Positions 16,209-25,950 of a stretch of 64,000 nt of DNA are shown here, piece by piece. The position numbers and the translations under genes were made by a program. The DNA is from Apium graveolens. Its lineage: Eukaryota; Streptophyta; Magnoliopsida; Apiales; Apiaceae. Under the pieces are notes generated by a model. It was not told where the DNA came from. It did no database searches and was given only the letters and a program-made list of their open reading frames with translations. The DNA lies in the NCBI RefSeq assembly GCF_009905375.1, contig NC_133653.1, positions 81,232,911-81,296,910 of the forward strand. The letters run 5' to 3'. The number at the start of each line of letters is the position of its first letter. Position 1 is the stretch's first letter.

Positions 16209-16586
16209 TTTGAACCATCACTGGATCTTCAACTTTCCATAAGTTTAAGGCCTTTTAAGCCACCTGAAAGTAATGATTGCAAGGTGTTGCGGCCAGTTTT
16301 GGATCATGAGAATCTCGATGAATATGCTGAGACACTGAAATTGCAAGCATCGGAGCAGATTCGCTTAGTTCCATTGGAGAAGGCGTATGCAGAGCGTGTC
16401 AGGGAACTAACTAGGAGAGAAATGGAGCTGGCGCAGTCACAGTTCTCGCGTGCCAGACAAATGTGGGAGAGAGCTCGAGAGGAGGTTGACAAGGCTGAGA
16501 AGTTGAAGGAAAGGGCTCCTCGTATGATTGATCCAACCTGCACGAAAGTCATTTGTCAAGCTTGTAGGCAGAAGTTTCTATGTTAA
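16209..16586 (+). pseudogene. Captured C-terminus of an IDD (SGR5-like) transcription factor
   Basis: The frame is open for 125 codons with no stop from 16209 to TAA ending at 16586. It begins FEPSLDLQLSISLRPFKPPE, like the LDLQLSI motif of the SHOOT GRAVITROPISM5 branch of the INDETERMINATE-DOMAIN family. It continues with a charged coiled coil (LEKAYAERVRELTRREMELA, RARQMWERAREEVDKAEKLK) and ends ICQACRQKFLC, the family's usual terminal CQxCRQ.F. In the family the DNA-binding zinc fingers lie at the N-terminus and are absent here. The fragment follows the GH9 exon by only 12 bp (GTAGGCACATAG), which starts GT and ends AG but is far too short to splice. It has no promoter or natural start codon and could be expressed only by fusion. 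Confidence 0.72.
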
Positions 16587-17106
16587 TCAATGTTCCCCTG
16601 TTTAAGGCCTAGCTAGACTATAAGAACTTTCCGGTCTTAAGTCGAAAATAAACCAGCTAAGATGTAGTTTTATTTCTAGGTGCTTTCCATGTAAAAAGAT
16701 ATTGTTGTTTTGTGTCTCTGCTATTTGATTTCGTACGTACATTTACATTTTACATATGCCTGTGAGTAAAGGAAGTCTCAACTGTGATTAGTAATTGGAC
16801 TTAAAGTTTTGCAACTTCTTTAGAATATGCAAAAGTACATATCTTAGATATTGCTATATTGTTCCAAAAACACATGTTTAAATAAGTTCATATACTATAA
16901 TTATGTTTACATATTATAATTGGGTCTCATGATTTATATATTTGAATTAAGTAAATCGGTAAGAAAATGTATAAACAATATTAACGTTAGTAGAACAAAC
17001 AAATATATAAATTTATGCCTAGTGCAACATCATAATTTATTCTCTTATTATACCAATATTAGATTAATTTAGAATATTAGATAAGTTTAAAATAATAGTG
17101 ATATTT
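16587..17106. other. hAT interior downstream of the captured exons
   Basis: Probably captured 3' UTR followed by AT-rich filler. No coding or repeat structure recognised. Confidence 0.4.
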
Positions 17107-17426
17107 GTTGGATTATTTCCGGTTCGGGTATTTTTGGTTTCAAATTATATTCGGTTCGGATAACTTTGAACTCGGATTTTATCGGTTTCAAGTCATTATC
17201 AGATTTGATATTTCGGATAATTTTTGGTTAAATTTCCGGTTCAGATAATTTACGGATCGGATCAAATCAGTTTTCCGGATCATTATCGGATTTGACTATG
17301 ATGTACTAAATTCGGTTCGGATCGGATCATTTCGGATTCGGTTAAATTTTGGATAATTTATCTCGGATGTATAATCAGATCTCGGTTCCACAAATTTCGG
17401 TTCGGTTTTTCGGATCTAGATCCATT
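17107..17426. repeat. hAT right subterminal repeats
   Basis: Degenerate array of TCGGTTCGGAT, TTTCGGATAATTT and CGGATCGGATC words, the counterpart of 8826-9130, running into the right terminal inverted repeat. Confidence 0.7.
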
Positions 17427-17514
17427 TTGCCAGGTCTACTTTTTAGTCTTTTGCTAAATAAGAGACACATCTAGGGAGCCAATCACAAATACATAACTGT
17501 TTATTATATATATA

Positions 17515-17960
17515 TATTCTATAGAGTCCCTTATTTCAGTGGAATTCTTGGAGTCCATATATGTTCTGAAAGTAAAATATAGTTTAATTATTATATAATT
17601 ATAAAGTATTCCACACTCATACTCACATTTCATTAATTATTATATAATTTTCAAAAATGGCCCTTTAGGAAAATTGCCCACATATTTGCTTTGAAAGTTT
17701 GAAATGAACAAGTATTATGGGAAAAAAATTTATATCAAATGTGACTAATATTGTGGCATAGAGGGAATATAAAGTTGCTAGAAACCTACTAAAATTATGT
17801 AGTCTAATCGTTTATAAATGAAAAAATGAAGAACGTCATCAACCAATATACATACATATATATATGATTTAAGTTCTATAGAGTCATGGAGTCGACATAC
17901 ATTCTGCAATTAAAATACTACCTAAAATATTGTAGAAAATATTATTTTGCTAATAATCGT
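17515..17960. repeat. Two half-copies of the foldback MITE
   Basis: At 17515-17665 (CTATAGAGTCCC, CTTGGAGTCCATATATGTTCTG) and again at 17866-17960 (CTATAGAGTCATGGAGTCGACATACATTCTGCAA) the sequence resembles the left arm of the element at 10206-10610. No matching right arm was found for either, so both are truncated or decayed. The ~200 bp between them has no recognisable content. Confidence 0.5.
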
Positions 17961-18037
17961 GCCGACATGCAATTTATCAACGATAAATACATGGGTTATC
18001 ATATTCACCATTCATGATCATAGGTTCGGATACTAAG

Positions 18038-18414
18038 TGTACGGACTAAAGTAGATCATGTATCACATATACATGTGTACGCAAAGAAAAATATAGATAA
18101 TAAACTTAAGCGTGTGTTTACATTGTTAGTACTACTTAAAACAACTAATATGTATATTAAAACTGAAAGAGAAGAATAATATTAGGAGTGTATATTATGA
18201 ACGCTGCATTACTTGAATTTAAACACCTAAAGCTAGGGAGGTGGCACCTAAAAACAAGGAACTACTTCCTACTCTATCTCCACTACTAAAATAGTATTCC
18301 AAGCTATCCTAATAAAATGCCATTGACCTAGCCTTGCCAAATAAATAAACAAATACACAAATAAATAAACAATTACTTAAACTTAAATCATAAATTTAAG
18401 ATTAAATCCCAACA
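18038..18414 (-). repeat. LTR-A of the short element array
   Basis: A 377 bp LTR, TGTACGGAC to CCCAACA on the plus strand, with the polypurine-tract complement CACCCCCTTAATCTT directly after it. It contains the sequence CTTGAATTTAAACACCTAAAGC, which at the same place in LTR-C is split by the CACTA element. Confidence 0.7.
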
Positions 18415-19189
18415 ATCACCCCCTTAATCTTAAATTTGTCATGAACCCATTTGGTTATCAACTTAGCCTGTCTTGCTTTCATCCCATTTGACTTCCAACT
18501 TAACCCGTTTGGCTTTCAACTTCTCTACCCATTTGACACTTCAACATATCCCGTATGGCTTTTAATACTTAGCATGTATGCCTTTTTATTTGTTGTATAC
18601 ACGTTTATAATTGCCCGTATGGCACTTCTAATTTGCTCATTTAGCACGTCGTTCAATTGGTCAGCGCACCGCCCTGTCAGGGTGCATTTGCTCATATGAT
18701 ATATACTTCTTTGCCCATAATCTCTATATCCGTATCCTGAAATTTCATGTTCATCATCATAGTTATCTCCCATGAATCCGCCACCTTGCCACCACAAGGA
18801 TTTAGCTATCCACTAGCAGAGGAATTACTTACACCTATGCTTACTCCTAAGCCAATCTTCAATCGCAACATATGCAGCTTGATTCCCACAAGATTCATCA
18901 GGTCCACCATATCTCCTATTTGCCCATCTGGCACCACTTGGAGATTGACTTGTGTGCATAGTTGCACCACCACTAGAGAACCACTTGAACCTGCATCACA
19001 ACTTGAGATACCTGAAACACACCAAAGCTTATTTTGATAACTCAAATTAACATATCGAAAGGAAGAATGAGTGTCGTATGAACTTATGCGTCCAGCAAAA
19101 CGACCGCTCCCATAACTAACGATAAGTACATATTTTCATTATCAATAAGAGCATAGCCACTATTGAGGACCATAGACTCGAATACCAAG

Positions 19190-19609
19190 TGTAGAGAATA
19201 AATTAGATCATATATCACATATACATGTGCACGGAAAGACAAATATAGATAGTAAACTTAAGCCTGTATTTACATGTGTTAGTATTACTTAGAACAACTA
19301 ATATGTATATTAAAATTGAAAGAGAAGAATAATATTCAGAGTGTATATTATGAACATTACATTGCTTGAATTTAATCACCTAAAGCTACAGAGGTGGCAC
19401 CTAAAAACAAGGAACTACTTTCTAATCTATCTACACTACTAAAATATTATTCCACATTATAATTATAAAATGTCACTAATCTAGTCTCGTGGTTAACAAA
19501 AATATTTTGTTACAACTGATTTATTCAACACCAAATAAATGAAAAAAATACATAAATAAATAAACAATTACTTAAATTTAAATAATAAATTTAAGATTAA
19601 ATCCCAACA
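19190..19609 (-). repeat. LTR-B of the short element array
   Basis: A 420 bp LTR, TGTAGAGAA to CCCAACA on the plus strand. It is longer than LTR-A mainly because of an additional stretch near 19490-19540. Confidence 0.7.
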
Positions 19610-20352
19610 ATCACCCCCTTAATCTTAAATTTTTCATGAACCTGTTTGGTTATCAACTTAGCCCGTTTGGCTTTCTTCCCATTTGACTTCCAACTTAGCC
19701 CGTTTGGCTTTCAACTTCTCTACCCGTTTGACACTTCAACATATACCGTATGGCTTTTAATACATAGCCCATCTGGCTTTTTATTTGTCGTATGGCAAGT
19801 TTATAATTGCCCGTATGGCACTTCTAATTTGCTCATTTAGCACCTCGCATTTGACCATAGACAGATACTTCTTTGCCCATAAACTCCATATCCATATCCT
19901 GAATTTTCATGTTCATCATCATAGTTATCTCCCATGAATTCTCCACCTTTCCACCACAAGGTTGTAGCTCTCCACCGGTAGAGGAATTTCTTACTCCTAT
20001 GCTTACTCCTAAGCCAATCTTAATTATAATATATGCAGTTTGATTTCCATAAGATTCATCAGGTCCACCATATCTCTTATTTTCCCATCTAGTACCACTT
20101 GGAGATTGACTCGTGTGCACAACAGCACCACCACTAGAGAACCACCTGAACCTGCATCACAACTTGAGATACCTGAAGCACACCAAAGCTTATTTTGATA
20201 TCTAAAATTACCATATCGAGAAGAAGAATGAGTGTCGTATGCACTTATGCGTCCAGCAAAAGGACCGATCCCATAATTAACGATAAGTACATGGGTTTTC
20301 ATATTTAACAAGAGTATGGCCACCATTCAGGACCATAGGATCGGATACCAAG

Positions 20353-20533
20353 TGTAGAGACTAAACTAGATTATGTATCATATATACATGTGTTTGGAAA
20401 GACAAATATAGATAGTAAACTTAAGCTTGTGTTTATATCTGTTAGTACTACTTAGAACAACTAATATGTATATTAAAACTGAAAGAGCAGAATAGTATTC
20501 AGAGTGTATATTATGAATGTTACATTGCTTAAA
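20353..20533 (-). repeat. LTR-C, left part, split by the CACTA element
   Basis: Matches LTR-A and LTR-B up to AAATTT, where the CACTA element begins. The match resumes at 60466 (ACACACCTAAAGCTATAGAGG) and fades near 60488, so LTR-C was also truncated on its far side. Confidence 0.75.
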
Positions 20534-20536
20534 TTT

Positions 20537-20564
20537 CACTACACCATAAACAGCCTATTGCAAC
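20537..20564. repeat. CACTA terminal inverted repeat, 3' side
   Basis: Twenty-eight bases beginning CACTACACCATAAA, matched by the complement of 60435-60462 except at three positions. Confidence 0.9.
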
Positions 20565-20648
20565 TAAAAAAATGTTGGTATAGGTTCAAATATGTTGCTG
20601 TAGGCCCAAAATAATCAAAGGCAACACTTTTTTGGTGTTGGTTTTTTC

Positions 20649-20828
20649 GACGTAAGCAAATGTGGGGTCCATATTTTCCACGTAAGCATATGTGGGACCC
20701 ACTATTGCCACGTGAGCATATGTGGGACCACCTATTGCCACGTTAGAATATGTGGGACCCACCACTTCCATGTTAGTAGATGTGGGGCCCACTTTTGCCA
20801 CGTTAGTACATGTGGGGCCTATTATGGA
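20649..20828. repeat. CACTA subterminal array, six 30-bp units
   Basis: Six direct units with an exact 30-base period start at 20649, 20679, 20709, 20739, 20769 and 20799. The core is CACGT(A/T/G)AG.A.ATGTGGG, with partial inner symmetry (CCACGT against ATATGTGG). Similar units lie near the other end at 60192-60260. Such arrays are the binding sites of the second CACTA protein in En/Spm; binding here is inferred. Downstream to 21232 the sequence is AT-rich with more GGCAACA words and no gene. Confidence 0.8.
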
Positions 20829-21232
20829 ACCCACCACCCATAGCTATGGCAACATAATTTATATGACAATAGCAACATAAAATGCAAGTTTGTTCAGTTT
20901 TCCCAACAGTTTGGAATAACAATGGCAACACTTGTCTGTTTTAAAATAAAAATATACTCCTTGTACTTTACCTATCCAATCTATTACCAAATTAATATAT
21001 AACCCGAAACAATAATTCGACAAACTTCAATTATCCATCAACTACTATAAATTCACCAAATCCACCCACTACATAATAGTTTCAACGCCCAGCAACAAAC
21101 CATTGTAATCAAACTACAATAATCCACCATAATTCAACTACATTAAAATCCACCATAAATACTAATAAGCAGATTACTAAGTAGATACTAAGCAAGTCAG
21201 ATTATCATATCAGAGATTAACGCAGAGAATAA

Positions 21233-21570
21233 CTAAGAGATGGCGCCACCATTCATAGGAGTGCCATTATCATTGTCACTCGAGATGGTGGCACAGAGGG
21301 CCCCAAGCTCAATCTTGATATTTGGGTTTGTTTCACCCAATTTTTGAAGCACATAGGTCAAGTTCTCCTGGACCTTTCTGTTAACCTGTGTATCAACCTC
21401 CGTTTGCACTTTTCTGTTCACTTTCGCCTCCACTTCTTCAACCAGACTTTCCCGAATCTTTCTTGTGAGGTCCTGCGCATATGTCTCTGTTGGATCAGCG
21501 GCAGAAATCTTGGATGGATTTACAGCTCTCCCTACCAGCCAAGATGAACCATGTGATTTTCCATCTGTGA
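21233..21570 (-). pseudogene. CACTA second gene, last exon (after the gypsy insertion)
   Basis: C-terminal piece of the Transposase_24-type gene. Read on the minus strand across the insertion, the frame runs directly from 34461 into 21570, with DGKSHGSSWLVGRAVNPSKI next to the junction. It continues with a Glu/Lys/Val-rich coiled coil of near-repeats (EAKVNRKVQTEVDTQVNRKV) and ends NGGAIS before TAG at 21233-21235. No lesion was seen apart from the 12.9 kb gypsy element. The coiled coil is probably a dimerisation region. Confidence 0.75.
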
Positions 21571-23658
21571 TGTAATAACCCCAATTTTTGGAATGTTTTT
21601 AAACCCTTATGAATAGTGATTTTGCTGATTATGCTGAATAAGAAAACTTTTCATGCCACACTATGTAGGGGTTCTTCTATTGTTATTCTGAGATCTTATT
21701 AGTACTTTATATGAGATATAAGTGTATGTAAAGATCGTCAGAATCCAAATTCGAACACTTTGATTTTTTACCGAAAATCTACCAGATACCGAAAGAATTG
21801 AGTATAAGGTAACAGGATAAAAGGGATTTAAATTCAAGGATTATAAGAGGGGATCATAAAAAGGAATATAATGTATTGAGAGAGGTTAAGGGAACCCAAG
21901 TAATAAGATCCCGGGTATGATCCCTCAAAAGATAAACGAGAACGAAAGTTAAGCGAACCGTATAACAGATCAGCGATCATTAGCCAAGTAATTAGGAGTT
22001 AATCAAAGAGGTTAATGATGATGATGTCATCACACCAACAAGAAGAAGATAAGTGTGGGAAGATGACATAAGTGGATGATATAAGCATGACCAAATGAGA
22101 AGGTATTGTTGGTTGATTTCAAGCCACACAAATTTTACCATGGTAAAAGATTAATTAACAACAAAAATAAAGCAACCAAGACAAAACAAATCAAAAACAC
22201 AAAACACAAGTTGACTTTCACTTTCAAGAACATCAAGCTCTCGGCTTTCCTTCATTTTCAAGGAGAAAAAAAATAAAAATCCAAGATCCAAGCATTGTTA
22301 AATCATGAGGTAATTATCCAAGGTTCCTTATACATAGATATAACTATCCCATGAATCTAAGCTTCAATTTCCTTCACAATCTCTCAAAAAATTCAAGGAA
22401 GAAGATGGTGAATAGTAACTTTCAAAAAAATAACTTTAGTTTTCTTGAATTTTTATGAAAGTTTAAGGTTATACAAGCAATGATCAAGGTTCTTTTAGGC
22501 ATTCAAAGCTCTTGTGTTGTCTTAAGAAGCTTCAAGAAGGTATAAACTCCAAACCCTAGCTTTAGTTTTGAGTAATTAGGAATGGTTATGATTGATATAG
22601 TATATGAGAAGCATGAGGCTTGTTTGTTTAAAGTTTGGTTGAGTTTGTAGAGATTTTGATGGTTGAATCTTGGTTATTAGTTAATGAACCTTAGTATGGT
22701 TAGTAGCTTTTGTTGTGATTGAATAAGTTGGATAAAACATGAAGTAATGGACTGATGTGGTGAGGTTTGGAGGGATTTTGGTTGTAATGTTAATTGTGGG
22801 TTGAATTGTAGATTGATTGGAGTGGTATAAACTTTGGTAATCACGTAAACATAGTCGTCGTAATGTCCGATTTACTTTAGACTGTTTTGTTCTTAACATC
22901 AGGACCCGAGAACTCACTGTTAGGTTTTTACCATTACCATGATTATATAGTTCATGTTACGAGCTTCGTTTTGATATGTGGTTCGTATGAATCCGATGTA
23001 CGGTTTAGGAGAAACGACCGTTTTAAATAACGGTGTTTCGCGACCGAACCATTACCCCTCGCCTTACTTTGAAACCTTGGTTAAGGACTTTAAATGACTA
23101 ATTAGGATATGAAACATTTATGTAAAGTGGATTAGGCAGTTGTAAGGTGCTCGCAAAAGAATCACCTTAAAACTCTTAATGGTTAATTTATTAAAAATGG
23201 TGGAGCCGAGGGTACACGAGCGACTTAAGTGAATCGTTAAGCGCTAAAGCAAACGTTAGGGTTCAATTGGTTAAAGTCTAGTTTCTTAAGCGACCGGGGT
23301 TTAATTCCGACTTATGTTGTTGTTCATAGGTCATCAGACCCACTCTAAGCTTAAGTCTATCCGGGAGCACTCAGGCAAGTTTTCTACCCGTTATACTGTT
23401 GTTGTGATCTATACATATATATATGCATTATCTTGTGATAGATGCATGATGGTTAATTAGCAAATCTTGCGATATATTGGAGCATGTGATATGGTATATA
23501 TGCATGTCTGTTTCGTAATCTTGATATATATCTGTTGATTCAATTGCTTATAAGTTGCATAATACCTATGCTAGAGATAAGCAGTAGTTGCGTATACCCT
23601 TAGTATAGGGGACCCAAAGGTGAACATTTTCTAAAACCGGGAGTCGATGTTCCCGAGT

Positions 23659-23710
<52 letters not shown>

Positions 23711-25688
23711 TATATATATATATTGATATAGTTTTCAAAACTATTAATCGAATAAGTTTTATTCGATAACTTTATTTTATTTAATGAATATTAGTTGAAT
23801 ATTCATTCGAGGACTTATGACTCCGTTTATTTTATTTAATGAATATTATTTTGAATATTCATTCGAGGACTTAAGACTCCGTTTATTTTATTTAATGAAT
23901 ATTATTTTGAATATTCATTTGAGGACTTATGACTCCGCTTATTTATTAAATAATATTCTTTATTTTATTAAAGAATAATGTTTCGATAATCAAACTTATT
24001 TTTGATTATTCAAATAAAGATCGTACTTTCGTATAAGTATATCTTTGGTTATTTATTATTCATTTCAAGTATGAGTTTTAAAACTTTTACTTCAATTATT
24101 TTTATAAGGATTATCCTTATGGGAATATTATTTAAATAATAATATTCAGATATTTTCTAATATATCGGGACTGATTTATTTCATTAAATCAGCATTTCTC
24201 CAAACATTCTTTAAAATGTTTTAGAGTCTTCAAAATGATTTTAAAAGTTAGAGCGGATCCCAAAACTCATTTTTATATTTAAGATCTTCCTTTCAAAGGG
24301 GATTTAAATACTCGCTCAAAACTTGAGGGATCCGGCTCTGTGGTGTATTTTATATTCGCAACGTGGTTGCTGTTTTGAGACAACAATTTGATTACTTGCC
24401 CAATGTTCGGGAAGTAAGTCCATCTGATTGAGTCGGCATAAGCGACAGGCCGGGGTACGGTCTATGAAGGTGTAAGAGGCTGGGTGACAGTCCATCCACG
24501 CGTGAGTGGCCGGGTAACGGCCTAGCGCGAGGTCCGAATGCGGCCAAGGTGATGACCGGCGAGGAATTCATCCATCTACAGTAGAAAAGGTTACTTATTG
24601 GTATCTTTGCCAGATCAGCAAGATATCGGGTTTATGCCAAAATTCTTTTCTTTCCAAATTCATTGGATATTACAACTCTGTTCATACTTTACATGACAGA
24701 GGTTTTCAGGAAATGTATGAGAGATATATATGGATATATATCGGGACTTAATGAAGTGTCTCGTAACTTCATTTCTTTTGAATGATATTTCAAAGATTGA
24801 ATCTATTCAAATCTTATCTTGTATTCTCATCTATCTGATGAACTTTTGAAACTAATTATAACTTGAACGGTGGTAGTTCAAGTAGTATTTGGAAAATATA
24901 TAAGTATATTGGAGTATCTTGTAACTTCATTTTTTCAACTTATATCTGGTTAATGATTATCTTATGCATGACAAAGATTTTCACAAAAATGTTGAGACAA
25001 GGTTAGATATATGAGATCACCTTGCAACAATATTTTTATACAGTTATAAACTGGAACTCTGTGTACATTATACATGTCAGAGGATTTCAAAGATTTTGAG
25101 TAGTATATATATACTGAATATTTTGCGACTTATCGCGTTAAGATATCAAACTTCGTTCATTTCTTCTTAACCAAGACTTTCTTGAGTACTATGAGAATGC
25201 TCATATATTGTAAATTATTATACATACTATTTAGGTGGGCTTGTTGCTCACCCTAGTTTTCTTCATTCATCACACAACATCAGATAGACAAGATGAACAG
25301 GACCAAGCTCCCAATTCGCGAGTGGATAGGAAATGTTCTGCAGTTTCCTATAGGCGTTGATGTTGCTGTAGCTGAGGTAGGAACTACCAATAGGCTAGGC
25401 TTTCAACTTTTGATGTACCAGACTTATGTATCTTTATGAATTGTAATAATGGCAAAGAAATGTAAATTTATTCAGAAACCCTTTTAAGGTGTAATGGCAT
25501 ATAATTATGGAATAAAATGACTCGTGTTATTTTTGGATATTCATCTCTGAGACTATAACTTGTGGTGTGTGTGTTTATTGTGGGGTCACAGTATGGAGTA
25601 GTTAATTGTTTATTAAGATTGGGTGTTATTAAGGGAAATGGAACTCGTGACAACCCGGATCCCCGACCCCGGATTTGGGGGTGTTACA
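21571..25688 (+). repeat. Gypsy 5' LTR
   Basis: 4,118 bp LTR. It contains a TA-repeat tract (about 23664-23725), three tandem 55-56 bp units (23771-23937), and a GC-rich block near 24450-24570 with four near-copies of a GGC(C/T)GGGT(A/G)AC-like word. A short open frame (about 49 codons) begins MNRTKLPIREWIGNV near 25292 and is also present in the 3' LTR. Confidence 0.9.
23771..23937 (+). repeat. Three tandem 56-bp units inside the gypsy LTR
   Basis: Units at 23771-23825, 23826-23881 and 23882-23937 each read TTTATTTTATTTAATGAATA and end GACTCCG. Each contains the dyad GAATATT..AATATTC. The 3' LTR has the same three units from about 32537. Confidence 0.85.
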
Positions 25689-25692
25689 GAAA

Positions 25693-25704
25693 TGGTATCA
25701 GAGC
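25693..25704 (+). other. Gypsy primer binding site
   Basis: TGGTATCAGAGC, complementary to the 3' end of initiator methionine tRNA, four bases after the 5' LTR. Confidence 0.85.
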
Positions 25705-25950
25705 TAAGCGTTATAAACCTCAGAGATGATATGACGTTAAAATAATAAGTCCACTAAGATAATAAGAACTCTTGCCAAGTTCATAGTCGGACTACCTAAC
25801 GTAGTACTGACAGTTAAAACCCTTATGGGAACCCTTATAAATATCGTGATAGAAGCGTAGTTCGTTATCGTATATGGTAGCGGGACTCCGAACCCTGAGG
25901 TTGAGGAGCAACAACGCGATGATGTTTTATTACTTATTGGAGATCAGATT

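Larger units (their letters stand above)
8814..17438 (+). mobile_element. 8.6 kb hAT element carrying captured host exons (Pack-hAT)
   Basis: Left end TAGACCTGGCAA (8814-8825) is the exact inverse of the right end TTGCCAGGTCTA (17427-17438). The flanks are CATTTTAG (8806-8813) and CTTTTTAG (17439-17446), a 7-of-8 match at the 8 bp expected of hAT insertions. Both subterminal regions are packed with TCGGTTCGGAT-like words. Inside, in order: a 405 bp foldback element, a promoter with a 5' leader intron, a BED/hAT transposase gene with one nonsense codon, then pieces of a GH9 endoglucanase and an IDD protein gene, all on the plus strand. It is longer than the usual 3-5 kb, explained by the extra cargo. 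It is probably immobile now unless supplied with transposase. Confidence 0.85.
17965..20536 (-). mobile_element. Tandem array of a short non-autonomous LTR element
   Basis: The order is partial internal, LTR-A (18038-18414), internal (18415-19189), LTR-B (19190-19609), internal (19610-20352), LTR-C (from 20353, cut by the CACTA insertion). Read on the minus strand, each LTR starts TGTTGGGATTTAATC and ends near TACA. A purine tract (AAGATTAAGGGGGTGAT) precedes each LTR start and a primer-site-like TGGTATCCGA(T/C) follows each LTR end, close to the initiator-Met tRNA complement. The internals are only ~750 bp with no gag or pol, as in TRIM-like elements. The LTR-internal-LTR-internal-LTR pattern is what unequal recombination between LTRs gives. 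Confidence 0.7.

Noticed and set aside
16304..16552. Minus-strand Ser-rich ORF
   Set aside because: Antisense of the IDD coiled-coil fragment.
15644..16586. A host gene into which the hAT merely inserted
   Set aside because: Both gene pieces lie between the matched hAT ends, belong to two unrelated families, and lack their remaining exons on either side.
20649..20828. Regular 30-bp direct repeats that could be mistaken for a CRISPR array
   Set aside because: Units are contiguous without unique spacers and sit at a CACTA end in a plant genome, so they are subterminal repeats.
20586..20837. Minus-strand ORF with repeated VGPTYAYV-like words
   Set aside because: It is only the translation of the 30-bp subterminal repeats; no start context or family match.
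23664..23725. Long TA tracts (also at 241-262, 5187-5208, 10613-10645, 32445-32490)
   Set aside because: Simple microsatellites; variable between repeat copies and not informative beyond that.
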